A DNA stretch of 64,000 bases from Mucilaginibacter limnophilus (lineage in GTDB: Bacteria; Bacteroidota; Bacteroidia; Sphingobacteriales; Sphingobacteriaceae): the NCBI RefSeq assembly GCF_004005815.1, contig NZ_SACK01000008.1:184858-248857 (forward strand), written 5' to 3'. The notes below the pieces were generated by a model. It had not been told where the DNA came from. It ran no database searches and was given only the letters and a program-made list of their open reading frames with translations. Position numbers and translations under genes: made by a program. Shown piece after piece: positions 26,580-34,661 of this stretch (within the stretch, counting starts at the first letter, position 1; each line of letters begins with the position of its first letter).

Positions 26580-27098
26580 TCAGGACAATTGATATTGTAC
26601 AACGGCAGTAACTTGCGGAGAAAGGAGCCGGACGTCATGCGGGATATGTAAAGGGATAGGCAGGTGATCACCCGGCCCTAATTCAAAAACATTGTCGCCG
26701 ACAGTGCAGGCGCAACGACCTTCCAATATGAAAAAGCTTTCTGCGTATTCTTCATGCACTTCCTCCGGTACATCTACTTTGGTGATAACAAGCGCTTGAA
26801 CAATATTTTTGTTACGTTGGAACTCATGCATGAAGATCGTTTCAACGGGTATTTTCGGAATGAACGGGGCCAGTACCTTTAGCCAGCTCAAATGATTAGC
26901 ATACTTGTCCGCAGCGGGAAGATCACTCAAGGATAATACATCAGTTTCAAAGCCGAGACGCCCCATCAGGTTGTTTTTTAGCTTATCCGGCGGCTTGATA
27001 GCTTTTAAAGCGAGCAATTCAGGTAAAACGCGCTCAGCTGCTTCGCGCTCTAACTGATCTTCGTCATCAAAAAAACCAAAGCTGCCTGTGATCTCCAT
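26580..27098 (-). CDS. Cupin-domain protein (ChrR-like)
   Basis: A 172-residue protein. Residues about 1-60 are helical (LEREAAERVLPELLALKAIK). Residues about 80-170 are a cupin: HEEYAESFFILEGRCACTVG and GPGDHLPIPLHIPHDV supply the two metal-ligand motifs. The layout, helical head plus cupin, recalls the ChrR-type anti-sigma proteins, but the zinc-ligand cysteine/histidine set of their N-terminal domain is not evident. It is divergent from the second sigma gene and has its own ECF promoter P8, so it may be a regulator of that otherwise orphan sigma (inference). Confidence 0.72.
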   Translation of the reverse strand: MEITGSFGFFDDEDQLEREAAERVLPELLALKAIKPPDKLKNNLMGRLGFETDVLSLSDLPAADKYANHLSWLKVLAPFIPKIPVETIFMHEFQRNKNIVQALVITKVDVPEEVHEEYAESFFILEGRCACTVGDNVFELGPGDHLPIPLHIPHDVRLLSPQVTAVVQYQLS

Positions 27099-27176
27099 AA
27101 TGCAAATATAAATTTTACGCTATTTAAGAACCTTGTTCGCTATTAACTCACGAGACAATGCTACCGTATAATTACT

Positions 27177-27205
27177 TTAGTCGGAACAACTGACTGAACC
27201 TTACA
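27177..27205 (-). promoter_or_regulatory. ECF-type promoter P8 (cupin gene)
   Basis: Minus strand: TGTAAGGTT (27205-27197), 13-base spacer, CGACTAA (27183-27177). It is divergent from P9, 19 bp away. Confidence 0.75.
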
Positions 27206-27224
27206 AATTTTTTTTTAATTTTCC

Positions 27225-27253
27225 TGTAAGGTTTTAATTCCCTCTTCGACTAA
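27225..27253 (+). promoter_or_regulatory. ECF-type promoter P9 (second sigma gene)
   Basis: Plus strand: TGTAAGGTT (27225-27233), 13-base spacer, CGACTAA (27247-27253), 22 bases before the ATG at 27276. Confidence 0.75.
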
Positions 27254-27275
27254 CTACTGTGCCTAACAGGGATCT

Positions 27276-27872
27276 ATGGAACTTGAAGACCTAAATAACG
27301 ATAGACAATTATTTAAAAGTCAGCCACATTTATGGGTTGAGCAGTATGCCGATTACCTATATAGCTATGCGTTTACCAGATTGAACAATGATGAATTGTC
27401 TCGTGATCTGGTAAAGGAAACCTTCCTGGCGGCGCTGGAAAAAGTCGGCACCTTTAATGGTGACAGTACCGAGCGGACCTGGTTGATAGCAATTATGAGA
27501 CATAAGATCATTGATGTTTACCGGAAAAGAACGTCAAACGGCATATCACGTTTTGAAAGTTTAGAGGCGGAAACGCAACAAAAGATCTTTTTTGACCCAG
27601 ACAATGGTCATTGGAACCCACCGTATTACCCCCAGCTTCTGGGTGTTGAAGACCATGATCCGCTTAATAACAAAGAACTGGCCGGTGTCCTGGAACGTTG
27701 CCTCAAAAAGCTGCCTCCGCAATGGTTTTCCGTGTTCACGTTAAAACACGTTGACGATCAAAAGACGGAAATGATATGTAAAGCTCTGAAAATTTCAGCC
27801 GGCAACTTTTGGGTGATCATGCACCGGGCCAAATTAAATTTGCGGGAGTGTCTTCAAAGGCACTGGCTTTAG
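27276..27872 (+). CDS. ECF sigma factor, paralogue without adjacent zinc-finger anti-sigma
   Basis: A 198-residue sigma factor, the same length as the one at 23233-23829 and clearly homologous throughout (FNGDSTERTWLIAIMRHKII; HDPLNNKELAGVLERCLKKL; ISAGNFWVIMHRAKLNLREC). Both regions 2 and 4 are intact. No zf-HC2 anti-sigma follows; downstream there is a broken chromate transporter. The divergent cupin gene is the only candidate regulator beside it. Confidence 0.9.
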   Translation: MELEDLNNDRQLFKSQPHLWVEQYADYLYSYAFTRLNNDELSRDLVKETFLAALEKVGTFNGDSTERTWLIAIMRHKIIDVYRKRTSNGISRFESLEAETQQKIFFDPDNGHWNPPYYPQLLGVEDHDPLNNKELAGVLERCLKKLPPQWFSVFTLKHVDDQKTEMICKALKISAGNFWVIMHRAKLNLRECLQRHWL

Positions 27873-27971
27873 CGAACGCCCGGTTCTTCACTTTGTCGTC
27901 ATCGATCTGCCTAAGCCATTTACTGATCCAATCGTTAGCTACTGACGTAATAATGAAAACGAATAATATTA

Positions 27972-28411
27972 ATGAGCCATCAGCAACCTGAACAATCGCC
28001 CACATATAAGGAAGCACTTAAATTCTGGTTCAAACTGGGATGGATAAGTTTCGGCGGTACAGCAGGCCATATTGCCCTTATGCACGACTTCATTGTTGAA
28101 AAAAAGAAATGGATCAGCGACGGGCTATTTTTCCATGCATTAAGTATTTGTATGCTACTTCCCGGACCAGAGGCTCAACAGCTGGCTATTTATATTGGTA
28201 AGCAGCTGCATGGTAAAAAGGGTGGATTAACCGCTGGTCTCTTGTTCGTTCTACCTCCACGTTTATTTTATTAGCACTAAGTATTATAGATGTACTATGG
28301 GAAGACCTGCCATGGCTATATGCTATATTCAATAGTTTAAAGCCAACAGATATCCCAATAATAATCCTGGCATTATTGCAGGCAATTAAGCATGCTCTAA
28401 CAAAAAGTTAG
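27972..28411 (+). pseudogene. Truncated, frameshifted chromate transporter (chrA remnant)
   Basis: The first frame gives the N-terminal half of a ChrA protein (LGWISFGGTAGHIALMHDFI, CMLLPGPEAQQLAIYIG) and stops after 100 codons. Skipping one base in the CCTCCACG run near 28257-28263 restores ChrA-like sequence (TFILLALSII, LYAIFNSLKPTDIPIIILAL, LLQAIKHAL) to a TAG at 28409-28411. About 145 of the usual 390-450 residues remain. The right end coincides with the stop of the HigA-like gene, suggesting that the toxin-antitoxin segment replaced the rest. Confidence 0.78.
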
Positions 28412-28751
28412 CATCGATGTTTAGTTTGGCGTGAACGGCTTTTAAAAAGGACACGTCTGGCTTTTGCTTGCCATTCATGATCAGTGAAAGTTTAGCGTCA
28501 CTCACATTGAGTTTTTGGGCCAAATCTCGTTGCCTTAGCTTCATTTCAAACATGCGCATCTCAATCATACCTACGATCGTAGTAGGTGCTTCAATGACAT
28601 ATTTTGCCTGCTCAAAATTCTGCGCAGCTTGCGCCAGTGAACGTATCTCTGCAAGCTCATCTTTCGAAACTTTTTCGCTTCCCTTGGCCATCAGGCCGTC
28701 GATCTTTGCCATTACATCTCTGTAATCGGCTTCGTTTTTTATCCCTTTCAT
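28386..28751 (-). CDS. higA: HigA-type antitoxin (XRE family)
   Basis: A 121-residue protein. The N-terminal half is helical (DYRDVMAKIDGLMAKGSEKV); the C-terminal half is an HTH (EMKLRQRDLAQKLNVSDAKL, then LIMNGKQKPDVSFLKAVHAK). This is the usual layout for the antitoxin partner of HigB proteins. It follows the toxin gene, as in the HigBA order, with a 74-base gap. It should neutralise HigB and repress the operon. Confidence 0.85.
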   Translation of the reverse strand: MKGIKNEADYRDVMAKIDGLMAKGSEKVSKDELAEIRSLAQAAQNFEQAKYVIEAPTTIVGMIEMRMFEMKLRQRDLAQKLNVSDAKLSLIMNGKQKPDVSFLKAVHAKLNIDANFLLEHA

Positions 28752-28825
28752 CAGTCCCGTTTATCAAAAGATTCTTTGAATATTCTGCCGCCTTTTTCCA
28801 CAGGCGGTTTATGGTGCCCGTTCTC

Positions 28826-29125
28826 TCAGATCGTCGAGCAATCGATCCGGTCATATTCCTTGTGTGTTCCGACAAATCGAATATAAACCGTTCTGATATC
28901 AAAAAAGATCATCGCGACAATGCGGTAATGATTACCTCTGATATCAAACACAAAGCGGTCGTTGCCTACAGCGTCTACCGTGTTGAACATGGACTTCACT
29001 TCATGGAAGTTAGCCCAATCAGCCTGGCTGACCAGCCGGTACCAGTTGTTCAAAGCATCCTTTGCATCCGCATGGATAATGAAAAATTCCCTTAAAATAC
29101 CATAGCTGAGGACAACCATAACCAT
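28826..29125 (-). CDS. higB: HigB-type mRNA interferase toxin
   Basis: A 99-residue RelE-superfamily toxin of the HigB_toxin kind: LREFFIIHADAKDALNNWY, RFVFDIRGNHYRIVAMIFFD, VYIRFVGTHKEYDRID. The core of basic/aromatic residues and the final GTHKEYD are typical. Start is 29125 or 29119. Active-site residues appear intact, so the module is probably functional. Confidence 0.88.
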   Translation of the reverse strand: MVMVVLSYGILREFFIIHADAKDALNNWYRLVSQADWANFHEVKSMFNTVDAVGNDRFVFDIRGNHYRIVAMIFFDIRTVYIRFVGTHKEYDRIDCSTI

Positions 29126-29335
29126 GCTTGTTTTGCAAATCTAAAAAAAATTTAGAAATTCTAAAAATTAGTATTGTTTTGAACAGTAGGTAGTCGTTTT
29201 GACTCCGAACTCAATTACTAGAGAATGGCAGCACAAATAATTGGAGGTCCCGTTACCTGCGTAACTACCTTACGGGAGAGCCATTGTAAATATCTTTCCA
29301 TACGCTTATTTAAAAACAGATCCGGGCCTATGTAG

Positions 29336-31273
29336 TTATATAATTCTTTGACTCTTGATGATCCGTGCAATATCCTGCTTGATGTCGAGATAATTTGCCA
29401 TCACCATATCGTTCGTCAGCTCGCGCAGCACCGGCAGTTCTTCATAGCCGGCTTCTTCCGCTTTGATCTTGTCATGATCATTGGTAATATGATTATGAAA
29501 GGCTTTCAGCCCGATCTGCTGATCCGGGTTGTCTGCCACTACGCCTACGAATTCGCCGGAAGAAAGCGTAGCGACCTTTGAGGCCGGAACCGCGAAATCC
29601 AGTTGGGTCGAACGGCTAACAGAAGTATCCTGGCTATTCACCGTGACGCTCCTTTTCTCCTGGTTGATCTTCCCGATCCGTTCACTCAATTGTTTGGCGG
29701 TATCACCGGTCACCTGCCCGGATATGACATTTCCGACGATATTCATAATCACCTCTGCCTGGTCACGGCCATAATCTTTTTTCAACTGGCTGTAGTCCTG
29801 TACGGCCAAGGTCGTCGCCACTTTATTTGACCGGGCGGTCGCGATCAAACTATCAATGTTATTGAAATAAATGGTCGGGAATTCGTCAAAGACCAGATTG
29901 CATTTCAGCTTATTTTTCTGGTTGACCAATTTGATGGCCCGGGCAATATATAAACTGAGCACGGCGCCATAGACCTGTTGCTTCAGCGGATTGTTGCCGA
30001 CGCAGATGACCTTAGGAGCGCCAGGGTCATTGAGGTCCAAGGTAAAGTCATTCCCGGACATTACATAATACAGGGCAGGTGAAGCCAGCCTCGCCATGCT
30101 GATCTTCGCACTGGCAATTTGACCTTCCAGTTGGTCGGTCGCCTCATTCCGCCAGGCAGAAACAAAAGGATTGATCAGCACTTCTACCTCCGGTTCGGTC
30201 TGCAGCAAAGCAAAAAGATCGTCATAATCTACCTGCGCCAGTTCGATCACATGCGGCAAAGTGCAATACCGGCCATCCTGATATTTCCGCAGGAACCAGA
30301 TCAGGGCAGTCACGAAGTTGATCGGCGACTGCACAAAGAAATCGCTTTGTTTCCTGATCCAATCGCGGTTCAAACCCAGCATAAAGGTCAGCGATGATTC
30401 CATGGCGTCGGTAATGTCGGTCATTCCGGCCGGGTCCAGCGGGTTGCAGCGGTGCGTCCGGGAAAGGTCCTCAAAATTGATGGTGTAAAATCTGGCTGGG
30501 ATGTCATAATTTTCCTGGTGCCACCGAAGCGTATTATAAGCAATCCGGCTCAGGTCATCATATTTAAAATCATAGAGCAGCATGGCGAAGCCCTTCCTGA
30601 TATGCTGGGTGATGATGTGGCGAATGACAAAGTAGGACTTACCGGCGCCCGGGCTACCCATCACCAGCGTTCCGCGGAAAGGGTTAATAATATTGATCCA
30701 GCTTTTCCGGGTCTTTCCCTTAAGCGCATACGATGCCGGCAGATTGATCGAGAACGGGTTATCCAGCAGCCTTTCTTCCTGTGGAAAGGTCTCGTTATCC
30801 CGGTTAAAGATATCCGTTTGCAGGTCGATGCGAAGCAGCCGGAATAGTTTGGAACCCGCAAAAAGGATCATCAGATAGCCAATGCCTGACCCGGTCATAT
30901 ACACAATGGTTTCTGTAGTTTCCGCCAAGTTTGAATTAAGCAACCAGCCGCTGCCAAAAAAGATTGCCATACCTAAGCCCGCATAGATCAGCACCTGGTG
31001 TTTCTTCACGGTCTCATCTTTCTTACCGCGGCTGCCAAGCAGGGATACGAGCAGTAATCCCAGGCTGGTAAACTTGGCGTAAGCTATTGAGGTGAATACC
31101 GGTAAGAGGGCGATATGAGCCAGAACCTTATGGCTAACCGGCCAGGTCAAATGCCATTCCGCAAAACTCCCATAACAGCACAAATAGATATGGATGACCA
31201 ATACGCAAATACTCAGGAAGCGCGTAAAGTCAATGATCTTTCTTAAAGCTTGTTCATTTTCTCCGGTCTGCAT
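29336..31273 (-). CDS. mobC: MobC/TraG-type coupling protein
   Basis: A 645-residue protein. Four hydrophobic segments occupy residues about 15-155, followed by a VirD4/TraG ATPase: Walker A VMGSPGAGKSYFV, Walker B LVFDEFPTIYF, and the later ARSNKVATTLAVQDYSQL motif. It docks relaxase-bound DNA to a type IV channel. It is the last gene of the mob series, 10 bases after the relaxase stop. Length fits the Bacteroidota MobC proteins. Confidence 0.92.
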   Translation of the reverse strand: MQTGENEQALRKIIDFTRFLSICVLVIHIYLCCYGSFAEWHLTWPVSHKVLAHIALLPVFTSIAYAKFTSLGLLLVSLLGSRGKKDETVKKHQVLIYAGLGMAIFFGSGWLLNSNLAETTETIVYMTGSGIGYLMILFAGSKLFRLLRIDLQTDIFNRDNETFPQEERLLDNPFSINLPASYALKGKTRKSWINIINPFRGTLVMGSPGAGKSYFVIRHIITQHIRKGFAMLLYDFKYDDLSRIAYNTLRWHQENYDIPARFYTINFEDLSRTHRCNPLDPAGMTDITDAMESSLTFMLGLNRDWIRKQSDFFVQSPINFVTALIWFLRKYQDGRYCTLPHVIELAQVDYDDLFALLQTEPEVEVLINPFVSAWRNEATDQLEGQIASAKISMARLASPALYYVMSGNDFTLDLNDPGAPKVICVGNNPLKQQVYGAVLSLYIARAIKLVNQKNKLKCNLVFDEFPTIYFNNIDSLIATARSNKVATTLAVQDYSQLKKDYGRDQAEVIMNIVGNVISGQVTGDTAKQLSERIGKINQEKRSVTVNSQDTSVSRSTQLDFAVPASKVATLSSGEFVGVVADNPDQQIGLKAFHNHITNDHDKIKAEEAGYEELPVLRELTNDMVMANYLDIKQDIARIIKSQRII

Positions 31274-31283
31274 GATCGTGTGT

Positions 31284-32498
31284 TTATAGATTCAACCTTC
31301 TTTTCTTCTTCCTTTTTGGCCGCAAGGCAGCCAATGTTGCCGGGTCATCTGCGGTCGGAGCTAACAAGGTGTTCAACAAGGTCTCCTTACCTGCATAGGG
31401 GACGACTGTTTGTTGCGGCCGTTGCTTTTCCCAGACCTGTGATCTTTGGATCTTGCCCTCAGGCGTATCTGCTAATTTTGAAGCAATGGCAGCGGCTGCG
31501 TAGCCTTTCCCGAGGTCGCTTCCATTAAAGACCGTTCGCAGTTCGTTGTCGACCAGGGTCAAACCATAGATCAGCCCGTTATCCGTCCTGCGGATGACCG
31601 CAGATATATTTTCCCCTTTCAGGTATTCTTGAAACTCCCGGATGGTCCTGGCACCTACCAGTGCCCGGTCAACCTTGAGCCGCACCTTTTCTTTCAGCGA
31701 ACGCCGCAAAGTGCTGTTTAAAGTAAAGCGCTGTTCAAGCAGCTTCAGGGTCGGCTTGCCTTTGAGGGCACTCGCCTTGATCGGCACGCCTATTTTTGTA
31801 CCTTTTGGACCGATGACCCAGTAACGCAATCCATTCTGCTTACGCATGGTCGATGATTGACTGCCCCGGTCAGCCAGCACATTGAATTGTTGCAACACGG
31901 CATTGAATTCCGGTAAGCTGGTAAAGCGATAACGATTCGTAACCAAACGGACGACCTGCTCCATAGCTCTTTTAGTATGGACTGCGCCATAGATGACCGG
32001 CTCGATCCGGAGTTCCTCATCTGGTTTGGCATCTTCCGCCCGTTGAAGACCAAAGTCGATCTCGATCTCTTTGCGGGTTGATTCGGATTTAGTGCGTCCC
32101 AGGTCATGCAGGGAGATGCGTTTACCATCCCGGTCTATATTTGTACTCAGGATATGAATGTGAGGATGACCAGCATCAAGGTGCTGGTAGACCAAATAAG
32201 GTTGTGCCCCAAAACCGATTCCTTCCATGTACACCCCTGCGATCGTTGCCAGTTGTTCGGCTGATAAGATCTCCTTCAAACCGAAATTCAGTGAGATGTG
32301 CACGGTGTTCGTCGTCACACGCTGATTCCGTCCGGCCAGATCCTGCAGACGAAAAAGCTTATCGCTGATCGTCAGCTGCGGGACCTCTTTAGCATAGCCG
32401 ACAGCCTCCAACAGCAACGCTTTGCCATCCGCCACTTTTTGTTCATTGTAGAACAACGCGCCTTTCAGGCTTTTCCCGCTTTTAATTTTTGCGACCAT
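31284..32498 (-). CDS. mobB: MobB relaxase (MOBP-like)
   Basis: A 404-residue relaxase. The N-terminal nuclease domain contains the histidine triad YQHLDAGHPHIHILSTN (HxDxxHPHIH) that binds the metal, after the first-motif region MVAKIKSGKSLKGALFYNEQ with the catalytic tyrosine. The C-terminal half is basic (AKISAVIRRTDNGLI; RPKRKKKRR tail). It overlaps mobA by 34 bases, so the two are translated together. It nicks oriT and stays bound to the 5' end. Confidence 0.93.
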   Translation of the reverse strand: MVAKIKSGKSLKGALFYNEQKVADGKALLLEAVGYAKEVPQLTISDKLFRLQDLAGRNQRVTTNTVHISLNFGLKEILSAEQLATIAGVYMEGIGFGAQPYLVYQHLDAGHPHIHILSTNIDRDGKRISLHDLGRTKSESTRKEIEIDFGLQRAEDAKPDEELRIEPVIYGAVHTKRAMEQVVRLVTNRYRFTSLPEFNAVLQQFNVLADRGSQSSTMRKQNGLRYWVIGPKGTKIGVPIKASALKGKPTLKLLEQRFTLNSTLRRSLKEKVRLKVDRALVGARTIREFQEYLKGENISAVIRRTDNGLIYGLTLVDNELRTVFNGSDLGKGYAAAAIASKLADTPEGKIQRSQVWEKQRPQQTVVPYAGKETLLNTLLAPTADDPATLAALRPKRKKKRRLNL

Positions 32499-32872
32499 AA
32501 TTCTGCATAATCGGCTGTTCTTTGCTTAATCTCACGGATGGCCGGCTCCAGTTTGGCATTGATGATGCCCAACAGACTCATATACATCCGGGTATCTGCA
32601 TTACCATGGGCAGCGTTGATATTCCGTACCGCCTGGTTCAGGTTATTGCCGATCGCACTGAGCTCGCGTCTTAACACCAGCAACTCCTCCAACATATCGT
32701 CCATCGCCTTGTCCCGGATTAATACAGTAACCGGCTTACCCAGGATCATGGCACGGCCGTACTCGCTTAAATTCTGAAAGGTGGTCTTTTTGAAGAGTTT
32801 GGACAACGCTTCCTCTTCACTGGGTTTCAGCCGGATCTTCAGCCATTTCGATCTATTCTCTTGCTCGCTCAT
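32465..32872 (-). CDS. mobA: MobA mobilization protein (relaxosome accessory, RHH)
   Basis: A 135-residue protein: a basic ribbon-helix-helix head (WLKIRLKPSEEEALSKLFKK, NLSEYGRAMILGKPV) and helical tail with ELSAIGNNLNQAVRNINAAH, the segment shared by BmgB/MobC-type accessory proteins. It probably binds oriT beside the relaxase. Candidate oriT sequences lie immediately upstream. Confidence 0.88.
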   Translation of the reverse strand: MSEQENRSKWLKIRLKPSEEEALSKLFKKTTFQNLSEYGRAMILGKPVTVLIRDKAMDDMLEELLVLRRELSAIGNNLNQAVRNINAAHGNADTRMYMSLLGIINAKLEPAIREIKQRTADYAELWSQKLKAGKA

Positions 32873-32946
32873 AACCTGTCTTTAAAAACCGACTCCGGAG
32901 GTTTTGGAGCCAGACCAGCCCGACTTCGGAGGCAGCGGGCAAGATC

Positions 32947-32980
32947 CGTTTGTGGTACAAACGTACATCTTGCTAACTGC
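32947..32980 (+). other. Candidate oriT: inverted repeat plus nic-like sequence
   Basis: CGTTTGT (32947-32953) and ACAAACG (32957-32963) form a 7-bp dyad with loop GGT; two bases on is CATCTTG|C (32966-32973), close to the YATCCTG|Y nic consensus of MOBP relaxases. The distance from dyad to nick resembles RP4-type origins. It is 75-125 bases upstream of mobA. Direct repeats CCGAC(T/C)(T/C)CGGAGG occur just to the left (near 32899 and 32928). Confidence 0.42.
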
Positions 32981-33032
32981 AAAAAGACAGCAGTTGATGA
33001 CCTTGGGATCTCCGGCAGAACCTTGTCAGCTA

Positions 33033-33296
33033 TTATTCCTTATTTACTTTTATCCGTTTATCCAGGTATTCCTGCAATGCCTGAATATTTATGTCCTTGA
33101 GAGAAATGTCGTTTTCCGCAGCATAAGCCTTCAGCCGTTTTTTCAGCGATTTAGGGATCCAGTTGTTGAACCGCGACGAGGGCTCCGTTTCTACGGGGGT
33201 GGCCTTAACGGGGTGCACTTCCTGTATAGGCGTGGCCGGGGGTGCTCCCTTTAACTTGTCCGCCAATGTGCTGAGCTTGCTTTTGTAATCTGACAT
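33033..33296 (-). CDS. Small RHH-like protein of the partition/mobilization region
   Basis: Starting at the ATG at 33296 (MSDYKSKLSTLADKL) the product has 87 residues; an upstream ATG at 33338 would add 14. A proline-rich linker (PPATPIQEVHPVKATPVE) leads to FNNWIPKSLKKRLKAYAAEN and LKDINIQALQEYLDKR, which looks like a ribbon-helix-helix DNA-binding end. It is downstream of parA on the same strand; in such modules the small protein often acts as the ParB-like centromere binder (inference). Confidence 0.6.
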   Translation of the reverse strand: MSDYKSKLSTLADKLKGAPPATPIQEVHPVKATPVETEPSSRFNNWIPKSLKKRLKAYAAENDISLKDINIQALQEYLDKRIKVNKE

Positions 33297-33450
33297 GATA
33301 AAATCCATGAACAATTGCACCTTGCTGCATCTACTCATTTGCGATGTTCACCAGCTATTCATTTCTGCAAATCCACATTTGGAGATTTTTGGAATTGAAT
33401 AAATGAATAAATGCAGTTTTGAACAATTACAGTTTTGTTAAATTGTATTC

Positions 33451-34056
33451 TTATTCACTGATCATGTCTATGATCTCGCCTGCCAATGCGGTGATTTCTT
33501 CAATGGCTTTCTGATCCGTTCCTTTTAGCACCCCAGCGGTCATGGAGGACCTTGCGATGCTCACCCGGTCAAATACCCTGGTGCGCAATAATGGCGTACC
33601 AAGCGTTTGCAGCAGGCTAGTCACTTCAGCAGTCAGGCCGGAGCGCGGTTTAACCATATTCAAGACTATGCCTGCTTTTAGCCGGTTGTTCTTAGCCTGG
33701 GAAAAACGGATGAGGGCAAGCGTAGAGCGAATGGCCATTATATCAAAAAACCCGGCCTTGGTAGGTACCAGCACGTAGTCGGACTGATGGAACAGGTCGT
33801 TTAATTTGTTGGATAAGTAAGGAGGCGTATCTACGACGATAAGGTCGTAATCCAATGCGGGAAGCCCGATGATCCTGTCAGGAGTAAGGATATCCAGGTC
33901 CTTAAATTCGTCTCTGAGGTGATAAATACTGCCCTGCAGATCAGTGTCGATCAGTGCGACGCGTAGCTGACTTTTGAAACAGAGTGAGAGGTTAAGCGCA
34001 AGGGTGCTTTTGCCAACGCCACCCTTCTGGTGGGCTAATGTGATGATCTTTGCCAT
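33451..34056 (-). CDS. parA: ParA-family ATPase
   Basis: The ATG at 34056 (MAKIITLAHQKGG) is the natural start; the open frame runs further upstream but without ParA sequence. About 201 residues. Deviant Walker A HQKGGVGKSTLAL, Walker A' VALIDTDLQGS, Walker B DLIVVDTPPYLS. Length fits short orphan ParA/MinD proteins of mobile elements. It is expected to act in segregation or placement of the element. Confidence 0.93.
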   Translation of the reverse strand: MAKIITLAHQKGGVGKSTLALNLSLCFKSQLRVALIDTDLQGSIYHLRDEFKDLDILTPDRIIGLPALDYDLIVVDTPPYLSNKLNDLFHQSDYVLVPTKAGFFDIMAIRSTLALIRFSQAKNNRLKAGIVLNMVKPRSGLTAEVTSLLQTLGTPLLRTRVFDRVSIARSSMTAGVLKGTDQKAIEEITALAGEIIDMISE

Positions 34057-34661
34057 AACGTTATTTTTTTCTGCAAATGCACAATTGTTCAAATGCAGTT
34101 GTGAATAAATGTTCAGCAAAGTTGACGGAAAGTGCCTGAGATAGGCTCCGAGTTCATCCGACTCGGACAGAAAGTTTTTAAGTGATTTCTCTTCGGTATC
34201 CAAAAAGCAGATAGCGCATAAGATAGCTATCACCTATCTTTCGGTCAGTTGCTAAGCAGACCGTTAAAAAGCAGTCCTTGCCTCCATAAATGATGCCTGA
34301 CATCTGCAGCTTTATATTGAAATGTAATGTACCGGTGATCAGTGCACCTTTCAGACGCAGATGTCGTTGCTTCTCATGCTCCAGCGTCTTTAATGCTTCA
34401 TGCAGCCTTTGATTCAACATCGGGCCTGCTTATCGTCAAACATATATTGGACCGATTTAGCGTTCAATTTATTTTTAAACGGTGGCTTGCCAAATTCGAA
34501 CCGCTATCCATCAGCGTGGTTTATAAATTGCCTACCCGTATAGCAGGCAAGTCCAAAGTTCGTTATTTTTTTTTAAGTTCGCTAATTGACAATGTACCGG
34601 TAAATAATCCGCAGCCATTTTATTTAAAAATAAGCACAAGTGGCAGGATCCGGCAATTTCA
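34057..34661. other. Interval between parA and the kinase remnant
   Basis: Directly upstream of parA are related AT-rich words: AATTGTTC, TGCAGTTGTGAATAAATG at about 34080-34110, echoed as GAATAAATGCAGTTTTGAAC at about 33402-33421 on the other side of the gene; these may be ParA/RHH operator or centromere-like sites. A minus-strand frame of 80 codons (34178-34420) has no recognisable domain. Nothing else is supported. Confidence 0.35.

Noticed and set aside
27809..27991. 60-codon frame between the second sigma and chrA, considered as its missing anti-sigma
   Set aside because: It overlaps the sigma gene, has no zinc-ligand motif and no HTH or membrane helix.
29262..29276. Possible tenth ECF promoter (ACCTTACGG)
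   Set aside because: The -35 word is mismatched and no CGACTA at the 13-base spacing follows.
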